DNA of 64,000 nucleotides, taken from contig CM019824.1 of the NCBI GenBank assembly GCA_009763385.1, positions 179,222,725 to 179,286,724 of the forward strand, given 5' to 3'. Each line of letters begins with the position of its first letter. The first letter of the stretch is position 1. This DNA comes from Coix lacryma-jobi var. lacryma-jobi (lineage: Eukaryota > Streptophyta > Magnoliopsida > Poales > Poaceae). Shown piece by piece: positions 36,023-47,519 of the stretch. The notes under the pieces are model-generated. The model had not been told where the DNA came from. It saw only the letters and a list, made by a program, of their open reading frames with translations, and made no database searches. A program made the translations under genes and the position numbers.

Positions 36023-36988
36023 ATGTCGTCCTCCCCGGCGGCGCTGCGCTTCTACTGCCACCAGTGCGACCGCAACGTCTCCATCGCCCCTCCCACATCC
36101 CCGGACGCCGACGTCCTCTGCCCCCGCTGCGGCGGCGGATTCGTCGAGGAGCTTCCTCCCAACCCTAGCCCCCCGCCTCCGCCACCCGCCGCTTCTTTCG
36201 CCTCGCCCTCCTTCGACCTCCGCCACCCCAGCGACCTCTCCGCCTTCTTCGGGCCCACCTCCCCCGAGCCGCTCGCCACAGGCCTCTTCGACCCCTCCAA
36301 CTTCCTCCACGACCACTTCGGCGGCCTCCTCTCCGGCGGCGCCACCATCCAGATCGTCCTCGAGGGTGGGCCTGCCTTCGCCCCACCCCAGGGCCTCAAC
36401 CTCGCCGACTACTTCGTCGGCTCCGCCGGCCTCGAGCAGCTCATCCAGCAACTCGCCGAGAACGACCCCAACCGCTACGGCACCCCTCCCGCCGCCAAGT
36501 CCGCCGTCGCCTCGCTCCCCGACGTTGCTGTGTCAGCCGACTTGATGCAGGCCGACGGCGGCGCCCAGTGCGCCGTCTGCATGGACGACTTCCACCTCGG
36601 CGCGGCCGCCAAGCAGCTACCCTGCAAACACGTCTTTCACAAGGACTGCATCCTCCCGTGGCTCGACCTCCACAGCTCCTGCCCTGTCTGCCGCTTCGAG
36701 CTGCCCACCGACGATCCCGACTACAACCACACCCATCAGCAGCAGCGCGCCGCGTCTCCTGCTCCCGCTCCCGCTCCCGCTCCGGCTGCATCCTCCCCCA
36801 GAGTGGCTGAGCGGAGGTTCAGGATTTCGCTGCCCTGGCCTCTCAGGGCCGCCTTTGGTGCTGCCCAGGCAGAGAGCAGCAATCCCACCAACGATGATTT
36901 GCCTCTGTCTGGCAGCCACAATAGTGACAACGACAACGATGCTGCTGGTGGCCCTCAATCTCAGACTGGATATGATGATCTCGACTGA
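36023..36988 (+). CDS. RING-H2 E3 ubiquitin ligase with N-terminal zinc ribbon (RING1-like/RNF126 type)
   Basis: A single-exon gene of 321 aa. Residues 11-37 form a zinc ribbon (YCHQC to CPRCGGGFVEEL), as in BCA2/RNF126-type ligases. A Pro-rich linker (45-56) and a middle region including GLEQLIQQLAENDPNRYG (136-153) follow. The RING-H2 finger spans residues 183-223, with ligands in CAVC, CKHVFHKDC and CPVC. After it come an Ala-Pro repeat (about 244-256) and an acidic Asn/Asp-rich tail. The RING recruits an E2 and transfers ubiquitin. Plant members of this class are mostly cytosolic or nuclear and act in stress signalling; the substrate here is unknown. There is no signal peptide and no membrane span. 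The start gives the conserved zinc ribbon at the usual distance, and the TATA box at 35933 fits. The gene is GC-rich, as is usual for intronless grass genes, and intact. Confidence 0.93.
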   Translation: MSSSPAALRFYCHQCDRNVSIAPPTSPDADVLCPRCGGGFVEELPPNPSPPPPPPAASFASPSFDLRHPSDLSAFFGPTSPEPLATGLFDPSNFLHDHFGGLLSGGATIQIVLEGGPAFAPPQGLNLADYFVGSAGLEQLIQQLAENDPNRYGTPPAAKSAVASLPDVAVSADLMQADGGAQCAVCMDDFHLGAAAKQLPCKHVFHKDCILPWLDLHSSCPVCRFELPTDDPDYNHTHQQQRAASPAPAPAPAPAASSPRVAERRFRISLPWPLRAAFGAAQAESSNPTNDDLPLSGSHNSDNDNDAAGGPQSQTGYDDLD

Positions 36989-37935
36989 GGCCTCAATGGC
37001 TATTCTGGGAAACAAAGAGGTATGATCGATAAACCGACAAATTTCAGTTATTACTACTAGGGTTCATTGCTTGCTGTTATCTGATCTGTGTCACCTAGTT
37101 CAGAAATCACAAAGCACCATGCATTTACTATTGCATTTGATTATGTTTAGCGGTTACTGGCAAAATATCTGTAGCAGCACGTGCACCCTATGCAGCCATA
37201 GACTGCCAAAGAAAAAGAAAAGGGTCTTTTATGCCATCCTTGTTCAATTTTTTTTTTGAAAATAGGTAGAACCCTACTTTTAAGAAATCGTATTACAAGT
37301 GAATGGCCATCCTTGTTCTATGTTTACCTAATATTAGCATGGTCGCGCTGCATCCATTATTCTATATTTGGTGTGTACTTGGCATGGATGGTAGTCAGGT
37401 TCAGCTAGGTCAATCAATTAGATGTAACTTGCACGTTGTAACTGGTCAGATTAACAGTTGGTACAAGCCCGCAACTGTCACTGGACCTATCCGTGGCAAA
37501 ATAACTAAGCAGTTGTTTTCATCTCCCCTGACTATCAGTGTGTATGGAAGCGCTATTTATTTAGATGTTCTCGAGTCTATGGGCCTTTTGTTTATCTTTC
37601 TTGGTTTGGTTCAAGCCTTCATACTCCATTGAGATAGTCGTCAAAAGGGTATTCATTTGTTTAACAGTGTTTGATTTGGGTTGTGGCAACCTGCAAGCTG
37701 CAGTAGGTTGCCATTTATTGACCATTATGTCATTTAATTTCGGCTGATGATGTTGAAAACAGGTCCTCTTTTTTGCTTTAGTAATTCTGTATGGCGTGGT
37801 GTTGTAACTAGGCTAACACATATCTCACAGAAAAGCGTATACCATTGTGTAGCAAACTAAACGTGCATCAGAAGTATTGAGTCTTTTAGGAAGCCTACTG
37901 AAACTCTGCTGACTATTGACAGCTTAAGCTGTGTA

Positions 37936-38261
37936 CTCCCTAAGTACTTCTGTGTTCAGTGTCCCAAAATAATAGCACTTTGCGTTTCAAAATTTGTCCC
38001 AGAATGAACGCCAATATAGTCGATGGCAGCTGCAGTTCTGTCAGTCACCTTGGAAACCAACACAATAAAAAGTCATCATTAAAAAAGTGTAAAACTCTCA
38101 GGAGTGGCTCTGGTCCACTTGTTCATATTTGTTCAAGTTCTCACCGTATTTAACTTGCGTAACAGTACTGCTTTGCTCTGCTGGACATCAAAACATCATT
38201 TGCCATGTGTCCTAAGTTGCCCTTTCGAGCCTAAACGTATAAATATTTGGGACAGAGGGAG
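37936..38261. mobile_element. Stowaway-type MITE, 326 bp, TSD TA
   Basis: The left end CTCCCTAAGTACTTCTGTG leads into GTGTCCCAAAATAAT. The reverse complement of the right end is CTCCCTCTGTCCCAAATATTT. TA flanks both ends (37934-37935 and 38262-38263). The left inverted repeat carries a short insertion relative to the right. Confidence 0.7.
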
Positions 38262-38792
38262 TATGTGTTATGCATAAGTTATCGACTAGCATTTAAGGAC
38301 AATGGTTGGTTTGTTGAGTTGTGTCTCGGACAATGCTTTTCCTTGGATATTTTGTCAGATTTTTGGTTTACCCTGTGCCCTGTTATGTTTGTGGAACTTT
38401 ACTCCAACCGTCAGCTATCTGATTCTTCCTCTTTGTTACCACTTCAGCTTGCTTGTTCAGCAACCAATCGGTTATGCTATTTAGTTTCCATAGCCTTACA
38501 TTAACTTGGAACTTTGTATCCCTATTGTTAATTCTATCAGTGTATTGTTTCTGAAGGGATATGGGTCTTGAAGAACTGGTTAGTTTCAAATTTGCATTCA
38601 CTAGTGGTAAGCACATAACGTAGGATTTCTTTTTTGGTTGGGGGAGGAAAAGGAGGAAACTGAGTCATGTATAGGTGTCACCTTTTTTTTGCTGAGATGT
38701 ATAGGGGTTACTTTTGCATTTGCTTCTGACCTTCTGTACAATCGGGTGAGCTGTGCCTATGGTGTTTTTTTTTTCCTTTTTTTCTGTTCGAT

Positions 38793-38930
38793 GCTTCCTC
38801 TGTTCCAAATAAGTCGATTTGGCGTTTCTAGCTACATAGTTTTTGGTATGCATCTTTTCTAGGCACATTCCAGGGCTATGTACCCAGACTAGAAAAGCCA
38901 AAACAACTTATAATTTAGAACTGAGGGAGT
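38793..38930. mobile_element. Stowaway-like MITE, about 138 bp
   Basis: The left end CTTCCTCTGTTCCAAATAAG and the reverse complement of the right end, CTCCCTCAGTTCTAAATTA, pair, with TTTGGC continuing inside and GCCAAAAC opposite. The expected TA duplication has decayed to TG on both sides. Confidence 0.65.
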
Positions 38931-39650
38931 GGATGTTATTCATATTGCTTAACCTTCATGTGAGGTGCATCTTTTTCAAATGGTTCTTTGCATTCCTGGG
39001 TTGGGTGGGAGTGAAATGTGGATGGATGCTTTACTGACTGGCAAGTGGTTTCAATTATCAGGGCAAATGAAGGAGCAGGGGAAATATGCGATGCAACACA
39101 AGGTCGTCTGCGGGGCTGTAGACTGTTCGCCCGAATGTAGAGGAGGCTTTTGCTTATTTTCTCATGGTTGATACCAGTGGATGTAAAGAGAGAGGGAGAA
39201 TGAATGTTGTTGCTCACTCTGTCTGTTAGTGTAGTATTTTTGTTTCTTAACCGCTCCTCCGTGGACGGAGGATGAAAAAGAGGGGGAAAAAAAGGATGGC
39301 CAACATTTTATTCTGTTTGTTTTGCAGTCCTATTTAGTGAGCAGGGCTGGTGGGTGCTGAAAAAGCAAAACAGTATGCCATGGGGATGGATGATACTGTT
39401 GTATAGAGGTGCGATCTGAGCCGGGCAGCGAGGCATGACTCATGCATGGTGCCGTTTCGGTTTGTCCCTAAATAACTGTTGTTATATTTAAAAAATATTA
39501 ATGTTTATTATACATAATTAGTATCATTAGAAGGATATTTAAATCTAGTTTTTTAATAAATTTATTTGGAGATATAAATATTACACGTATTTGTTATAAA
39601 TCGAGTTAAACTTGTGCCACGTGTAATAATAGCGATAGTTATTTAGAGAC

Positions 39651-40256
39651 TAAGGTTGGATATCAAGCTGAGCTAGCTCGGCTCGGCTCGTTCTGGCTCT
39701 TTAAGATAAAGATAGCTCAGCTTAGTTCGTTATCTTAACGAGCCAAAACGTTAACTCGGCTTGGCTCGTTGGCTCGGCTCGTTAAAAGCTCGAGCTGGCT
39801 CATTAAGCTCGCGGGCTAGATATAAAAAGTATACAAAATGTAGTATTTATATTATTTTAAAGTTTAATAATAGTAATAATATAAAAGTAATACATCCAAC
39901 AATCTTAAATCGAACTAAAAAATTAATAAATATTAACATATATAATAATATATAAAATTATTATATCGTATATCCATTAGAAATAAAATGATAAAGTCAT
40001 AATAATCACAAATTTATAGAGTTTAGATTAGTCATCAACCAATTATAAAGTACAAGATATGAAGTAATATAATCATTTATATAAGATTTGTTGCTTGTTT
40101 CCTTAGAAGCTTGGCTCGTGAGCGGCTCACGAGCTGGCTCGAGTTAGCTCCCTATAGCTAACAAGCTGAAATGTTGGCTCGGCTCGTTAGCATAACAAGC
40201 CGAGCCAGCCACGAGCCGAGCGAGCTATCGAGTTTCGAGTTTTTCGTCCAGCCTTA
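39651..40256. mobile_element. Non-autonomous hAT element, 606 bp, 8-bp TSD
   Basis: The left end is TAAGGTTGGATATCAAGC. The right end, reverse-complemented, is TAAGGCTGGACGAAAAACTC. The flanking 8-mers TTAGAGAC (39643-39650) and TTAGAAAC (40257-40264) differ at one base. Dense GGCTCGGCTCGTT and its complement lie under both ends, as in the hAT remnant at 22050-22212. The centre (39830-40110) is AT-rich and non-coding. Confidence 0.85.
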
Positions 40257-40377
40257 TTAGAAACGTGGAAAGTAGGCCATTTTGCGTTGTGTGCATGATA
40301 AGTTTTTTGCTTCGATCTAAGCGTGACTCGTGTGTGTGCATGAGAAGTTTTTGCTTTGTGTCACCTCGGACATTGCA

Positions 40378-40602
40378 GTCTTAATTTAGTTTATTAAAAT
40401 AAACTAAATATGAAACTAATGACACCGTCATACAGTAATTAGCGAGACGAAATATTAAACTAAAATAATTCATCATTATCAAATATATACTGTAGCACCA
40501 CATTATCAAATCAAGGACTAATTAGGTTTAATAGATTCATCTCACGAATAATCCTCTGGTTGATATTAATTTTGTAATAGTCTATTTGTATAATAGAGTA
40601 AA
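40378..40602. mobile_element. MITE fragment
   Basis: A segment with TTTAGTTTATTAAAATAAAC, GCGAGACGAA and TAGATTCATCTCACGAATAA resembles a widespread grass MITE of the long-TIR type. The right end is cut by the truncated LTR that follows. Family and borders are uncertain. Confidence 0.4.
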
Positions 40603-42588
40603 TTAGAAGCAAGGTCATATAAACCTATGCAACTAGTACTTCAAGCACCGGGAAGCTTCTACACATGCTACTAAGCAAAAGCACAAAGCCTAAGCTCACC
40701 AGCAATGCTCAATAACAAGGCCACACAAGCCAAGTTAGAGAGCTCAAATTACTTAGCTACACAAACTATGCAAAGTGATTAACAAGGCAATTAGTCACAC
40801 AAGGGACCTACTTCTATATTACACAAGCAAGAAAGGTAATTAGCAAGCTACATAAGCTAACTATTTACAAGAGCAACTACACAAGCACAATATATGAGTA
40901 AGTAAGTACAAGCTTGAGTATGGAGATTGCAAACCACCAAGAAGATGTAGACAATGTTGACACAATGATTTTTATCCTGAGGTTCACTTGGTTGCCACTG
41001 AGCTAGTTCATGTTGTGTTGACCACACATCTTGGTAGTTCGGCGGCTAATAGGCACCACATCTAGCTCAACACTCGAGCGCCACAAGAACTCACCCACAA
41101 GTGAGGGTAACTCAACGACACGCTCAACTAGAGTTGCTCTTCGCGATCCCCGCAGGGCGAGCACAACACCCTCACAAATCCTTCTCCAGAGCCACGCACA
41201 ATCACCCTGCGAGCTTCATAACGGAGACCACAATCCACCAAGCCGTCTAGGTGATGGCAATCACCAAGAGTAATAAGAAATCCCTAAATCACAAAGATTT
41301 TCTAGTGCCACTAAATGCAAACCCAATATGCACACACTAGGTCACTCAACCCCTCACTCAAATTAGCACCAAGCATTAGAGGAAGAGGGAGGGAGGAGGT
41401 GGATCTTCAATCTCTCATCCACGCCTAGAAAGGGCACTCTTCTCTCTATAGAAATCTTAGGTCAAATCATAGGAGAGAGAGGAGAAGAGGAAGAAACCTA
41501 AGTCAAAGTTACAACAATGGGGAATGGAGGGGATTGAGAAGGGAAGGGGGAGACCCAACCTTATCCCCAACCAACAAGCTAGCCGACCGTTGCTTCCCTA
41601 AAGCCCATTCCCGCACTGGAATTTTCGGGCTGTGCAGCCTGAAAATTCTAGAGCGGGGGCGTCTCCCAATCGTTGGCGCCCGAACAAACCTGCACTGAAA
41701 ATTCTAGGCACATGCGGTCTAGAAATTCTAGAGAAGGTCTCCCCCATGAGACGACCAAACCTCACACTGGAAATTCCGGTTCGGGCAGCTCCAATTTCAG
41801 ACTAATTCCAGAAATCCAACAGAAGACCCCTGCCTAGTTAATCAACCGAGCTAAACTAAGTTCCAGCCACAGACACACTTCCTTCTCTATTAAACCCTTT
41901 TAAGCGCTATCTCTTCCCACAAGCACCAAACCGATTTTAGCACTTGAGATAGCTTTTCACAAAGAATTTTCTCAGGCTTTCTCATCAATTTCACCACATC
42001 ACTAAGCGCAATACATATGCACATGAAACTCACACTTAGTGGCACTAGATAACCGTTGTAGCTAAAGATTTCTCCTCTTATAGTATAACTATCTATCCTA
42101 AACCCGGTCAAGCACTTCCCTACTCAACTTAGACCGGTGAAATAAAATGCCCTACAAATTATACCTTTGTCTTATATTCCATTTCAACTCCTCTAAAGAT
42201 GATGCAACACATGCACCAATCTTGATCAAATGATATGATCCATTTCATATCATCACATGGCCTCCATGGTCCATCGATCTTGACCTCACTTGCTCTTCAC
42301 CATTGCTTTGGTCTATTGGCGCCAAGTCTTTGCTCAAGCCTCCCGACACTCGGTACCAATGGCTTCAAAGCCTCCAACTCACCCTTCACCTTCACAATCG
42401 GTCCATCTAGCCAAGTCTTGTCTTGATTCTCACCATATTAGTCATATGACTCCATGTCATGTCACATATGCAATAAGCTCCTTCATTGTACATTCACATG
42501 TGAACTAATCTCTTTGTGTATTTCACTAAAACACATATTAGTTGACCTAGGTTGTCACTAAATTACCAAAACCAAACAAGGACCTTTT
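40603..42588 (-). mobile_element. Truncated minus-strand LTR C
   Basis: Its sequence parallels LTR A from the GAAGCAAGGTCA block (16684 in A) to the U3 end CCAAACAAGGACCTTTTA. The outermost U5 end is missing on the left. The dyad cluster lies at about 41618-41815 and uses GGAATTTTC, GAAAATTC and GGAAATTCCGG forms. No target-site duplication can be read because the left edge is truncated. Confidence 0.7.
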
Positions 42589-43039
42589 AGCCGCACCACC
42601 GTCTTTTGGGCCATTGGGTAGTGTATTGTGTTGGAGTCCATTAGGGGCATGTCGAGGGTCCTTCAATAGCTATGGTCCAAGTTAAGGTTTAGATTTTGCT
42701 TATATTAATCTATCTTTGAATATTTTGGTTGTATATCAGTCTGTGGAGCCCAATTCATGAGCTTAATCATAAAACCAACATTATTTCAAATTGTTTTTCC
42801 TTATTCTTACTTGTGTTCTTTGATTCACTTGTAGGTATTATGCTTCATAGAGAGGTCAACCAGATAATGCACAATTGATAACCAAAGAAGACATAGTGAT
42901 GTGATTAAGGAGTTTAGGTCTTTGTGATCAGAAGACATATCACATGTGTGATGTCTTTGCGAAATTGATAGTTGACTTGATGGAAGATAATGCACTCCCA
43001 TCTCCATCACCATTAAGCATTCCCCGGATGCATGGTAGC
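42589..43039. other. Spacer between two LTRs, nothing recognised
   Basis: AT-rich with short stretches that may be decayed element sequence. I see no terminal repeats and no protein similarity. Confidence 0.35.
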
Positions 43040-46000
43040 TGCAGGGTCGAGATGACGAATTAGAGGGGCGGGTGAATAGTTCTTTTGAAAATTAATCGCA
43101 CCAATTAACTAAAATAAATGTGAAATTAAAACTATCGGTCTAGCCAAGACTACACTCCTATATCTATGTTCTCTAGCACATTACAAGGATCCTAATTAAG
43201 AAACAAAGGTGCCAGGTAGCTATAGCTCACCTAATCAATCTAGCTTGCAAGGTCACACAAAACCTATGCAAACTAATGCTTTAAGAAAATAATGGAGCTC
43301 CTATCTCAATGCGTGATGCAAAGCGCACAAATGCTAAGCTCACTAGCAATTATGCTCAATAACAAGGCTATACAAGCCAAATTAGATAGCTCAAATTACT
43401 GAGCTACATAAACTAAGCAATGTGGCTAACAAGTCTACTCAAGCCAATTAGTCACGTAAGAGAGCTACTTCTTTGCCACATAAGCAATGAAGATAACTAG
43501 CAAGCTACACAAGCTAACTAATTACAAGAGCAACTACTACAACAACACAAGAATAATATGTGAATGAATAAATACAAGCTTGTGTTGGGGGATTGCAAAC
43601 CAGTGTGATGAACAAGGTTGACACCGTGATTTTATCATGAGGTTCATTTGATTGCCACCAAGCTAGCCCTTGTTGAGACAAGCTCAAGGTTGTTGCTAGT
43701 CCTCTTTCTAGTGGTTACCCTCAAGTCACAATCTTCCACATGGAGTTCTTACCACAAGCTCTAGCACACCTAGCCGGACCACATGACGCTCTTCACGTCT
43801 CACTTTTACTAGAGTTGCTCTCTGCGATCTCTCGCAGGGTGAGCACAACACCCCTCACAAGCGGTCGCTTCCAGAGCACGACTCAATCTCTAAGCATGTT
43901 ACAACGGAGCACACCCAAGCATCCAAGTCATTTAGGAGGTGGCAACCTCCAAGAGTAACAAGCACCACCGGCTTGCAACATGATCACCTAGTGCCCACAC
44001 GTGCAATCTCTCATGCACCACGCTAGAATCGCCCTTTTACTTAGTGAATATGATTAGTACTAATCATAAGTGAGTTGGAGGGCTCCCAGGCACTCTCACA
44101 CAAGAAAACTAAGTCCCAAAGGTGCTCAACCCACCAAAATGGCCGACCACCACCTCTATTTATAAAGGAAGGCCTCAAACTAGCCATTTGGATGTGTGCT
44201 GAAATTTGAACTATGGATAGTCCATCCTTATAGGCCAGACAATCTGCCTTAATGTTGAAACTAGCCGTTAGGTGATGCGACAATGACCCTAGACAGTCCG
44301 CCCCTTGGGCTCAGACAGTCCACCATTCACCCAAAACTAGCAGTTGGGTTCAAATGATAACCCCAAATAGTTAGCCCCCAGGGCCGAGACAGTTCGCCGT
44401 TCAAACTCGATGACCTCCACAGTATCTGTCCAACATCCTTGCTCTTTGAAAAATTGGCCGGCGAACAATCCACCGTTCACCAGTCAGCCCGTGAATAGCA
44501 TGAACGTCGCATCTGATGCATCCCCAAGGCCGAGTTCGAGGCCCGCAGACAGTCCGCCACTATCAAGACTCAAGACAGCTACCCGAGCTTCTTGCGATAA
44601 CGATCATAACTCTTAGCTTTGAACTCCAAATCTGATGGTCTTGGATATTTTAGAAAGCTTATTCAAAGGGCTATACAACCCACAAGAATATTTGATCCGA
44701 AGTATGAAGGATCAATATAGAATTCCAATCCAAGAGCCATCACTTCTTTTTTCAACTAAGTGTTCTCCAAAACTTCTCCAAGTTCTTCTCCTTTGCAAAC
44801 GTGCCAACACCACGAAGTGTACACCATCATGTGCAAGTGTCTTAGAATTTTCACAATCATTTTTCAAAGGATTTTCATTTGCACTCACCATGCCACTCGA
44901 TCCTAGCAACATCACAATGTTAGATTGCTCAAGTGGTAGTAAGTAGATGACCGATATGCAAATAAGTTTGCTCCTCTTGATAGTATGACCATCTATCCTA
45001 AACCCGATCATAAACTCCTTTACGCACCAACGATCAGTGAAATGAAATGCCCTACAAATATACCTTTGCCTTGTGCATTCTATTCCATCTCATCCTTCGT
45101 TGATTCAACACATGCACCAACCTTGATCGTGTAAGTGCATCTAGCCCTTAGTGGGTTTCAGAGAATTGATTGACAACTCAATTAAAGGCCTAACGATTTT
45201 TCTAAGTGTATCAAAGGTTCAACAATAAAAAAATTGGATGGTATTCCACATAGTGCCAAAATGGAGGTCAAAACTATGTATTGTTGTATTGAAATATTAT
45301 GGAAATAATCTATTTCAAGCAATGATCACAACAAGGAAGAAATGGGTTTTCAACGAATGCTTAATATTATGTGACTTGAGTATGTCTTGATAGGGTGAAG
45401 ATAGTAAGGAAAGAGCTTCAAGCGACTAAGCGAAGGTAAAGGGCAAGCAAATGTCTCGGAGACCGAGGTACCATGGCTAAGGTGAAGAAGAGAGTACTTG
45501 CATTGAGTCGAGGTACTATTCGAGCTATGAGGAGTCATATTGTGTTGAGGATCAATCCATTAGTAAAAGTGACTTGAAGCCAAGGATTGAGCTCACATCT
45601 GTTGAAATGGTTTAAATCACATGCTCAATGTGTGCTTGCTCAAAGAAAGAAGACAAAGATGATTGCAACCTCTTGTGAAGACATATTGAGTAGAAATGGC
45701 ATATGAAGTCACTAAAGACTCAAGTGGTTGAAATGATAATATCCTTTCGATTGTGAGTTTAGGTTATGTCGCACTATAAAGAGGGATGCAAATTCTAGGT
45801 GGTTTGAGGAAGTTAGAGTGCTCAAGCATCTAACTAAAAATCAAAAGAGAGACACTCTAGCACTTCACGAACACATAGAATAGTTTTTTATGACTCAGGT
45901 CGAAAGTCATGCTTAGGTTGGAAGTCCTGACTTATGTCAGAACTTCCGATGTTGACTTGTTCTTGGGGTCTTTAGTCCTATGTGAACAATGCTTTCTACA

Positions 46001-46202
46001 AAGGTCGGAAGTTTTTAGATCTGCATCAGAAGTCGCGTCAGAACTTTTGACTTAGATCTGAACAGTCACTTTTGCCTTCGGGTATAAGAGCATCTCCAAC
46101 AACTTGGTAAAAATCACTTGCTAAATCTTGAATTTTAGCAAGTTGCTACATGATTCGGCAAGTCAAAAAAAGACTTCTCTCCAACAAGTTGCTATTCTTA
46201 CT

Positions 46203-47468
46203 TGTAAGTGGCAATCAAGCTCTAATTGTGGGTTTTGGTGTTAATTACCACACGATTGAAGACCTAATGAGATTTATGAAGTTGACAAGCAGTTTATGAT
46301 AAGAAAGATGTTATTACGTGGGTGACCCCTTCATTACTACATTTCATCGGTTCGCGATCAAAGTGCCGTATAAAGAGCTTCATTAGTTGATTATTGAGTG
46401 TTAGAATGCCGTTACTTATCAAGGGGATTGGCAAGTTCATTACTATGCTGAATGATATGTGCTCAAACCAACCCAAACCTCCATGTTTCAACCAAAGATA
46501 GCTGCCACCAAATTCAGAATCCATCTCTGTCTGTCTGGTAGGCGCGTAAGTGCCGCCCTTGGCGCGGCAGGCCGGGCCGCGGCACTGCCGGCTTCGGCCG
46601 GCACTGCCGCGACTTGTTTCAACCGTTGGATGGCAGGGGGTATTTACATCACCCCTCTGCCTCCCCAACGGTCATCCACGACCATAACTCGTCACCTACC
46701 TCCAGACAAGCTTCTCCTCTCCCCATTGAAGGCTCTCAACTCCCTCTCACCAAATCTTTGATTCCCATTGATTCCAAGTGAGTTGGAGGCTTAAACCTTC
46801 ACCAAAGAGAAGCCCTAGCTGAGATCTACTCCCTAGAGCACTTGATTTGAGCCATAGCCGGTGGATTTGCTTCTATTACTCTTGGGTTCTTGGAAACCCT
46901 AGCGGCCTATGGCGTCGCCCATAGAGCCTTGCCAACTTGTGTGGCGGCCTAGGGAGGTTGTTGTAATCACTTGTTGCAACTAGTATTATTACCCCTCACT
47001 TCAAGGATTTGGTGTCCTTGACCTTGAGAACGAGGTTAGAGTTGCAAAGCTCATGAACCTAAGTGGTCAACCTCAACAACGTAGGGTAGGCAAGCCTTGG
47101 TGGCGAGCTGAACCACGGGATAATAATCACTTGTCTCTTGTGCTTGCTTAGTTTCATGCTTCATATTCATGAGCTTTGTGATAGATTCTAGGGTTTGGCC
47201 CGATCTACTTTATTCTTCATATTGGCTTGGAGTAGTTGGTTCTGCTGGTTCATAGAACTTGTTTGTAAACACGTCTGTTCATATAGAACAGTTAGTTGTG
47301 GCTGGATTTCGAATTGCAGCTTCTGGTCTCACACTGCGCGACAGTACCGCGCTGGGGCCTGGCAGTGCCGGGCACAGAGCGGTTAGTGTCGGGCTTATCT
47401 AATTAAGTTTTGAGCTATGATTTTTGACAGGCCTATTCACCCCCCTCTAGGCCACACAGGTCCTTACA
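46203..47468 (+). repeat. Sirevirus 5' LTR
   Basis: 1266 bp, TG to CA. Palindrome clusters lie at about 46540-46613 and 47335-47395. A TATA-like GGGTATTTACATC follows the first. It differs from the 3' LTR by many 1-2 base insertions and deletions, often small local duplications. Confidence 0.92.
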
Positions 47469-47470
47469 AG

Positions 47471-47484
47471 TGGTATCAGAAGCC
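47471..47484 (+). promoter_or_regulatory. Primer-binding site (initiator Met tRNA type)
   Basis: TGGTATCAGAAGCC starts 2 bp after the 5' LTR. The expected plant Copia site is TGGTATCAGAGC, complementary to the 3' end of initiator Met tRNA. There is one extra A here, like the other single-base shifts in this half of the element. Confidence 0.8.
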
Positions 47485-47519
47485 TTGGTCTCTCAGCAGC
47501 ATTTCACCGTGCGAGAGTA

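Larger units (their letters stand above)
36989..39642. other. 3' flank of the RING gene with MITEs, no further gene
   Basis: Apart from the MITEs listed separately, I see only AT-rich sequence. Parts of 36989-37900 may be 3' UTR or an unspliced 3' intron. No reading frame resembles a known protein. Confidence 0.4.

Noticed and set aside
36165..36791. Arg-rich frames opposite the RING gene
   Set aside because: They are antisense shadows of a GC-rich single-exon gene.
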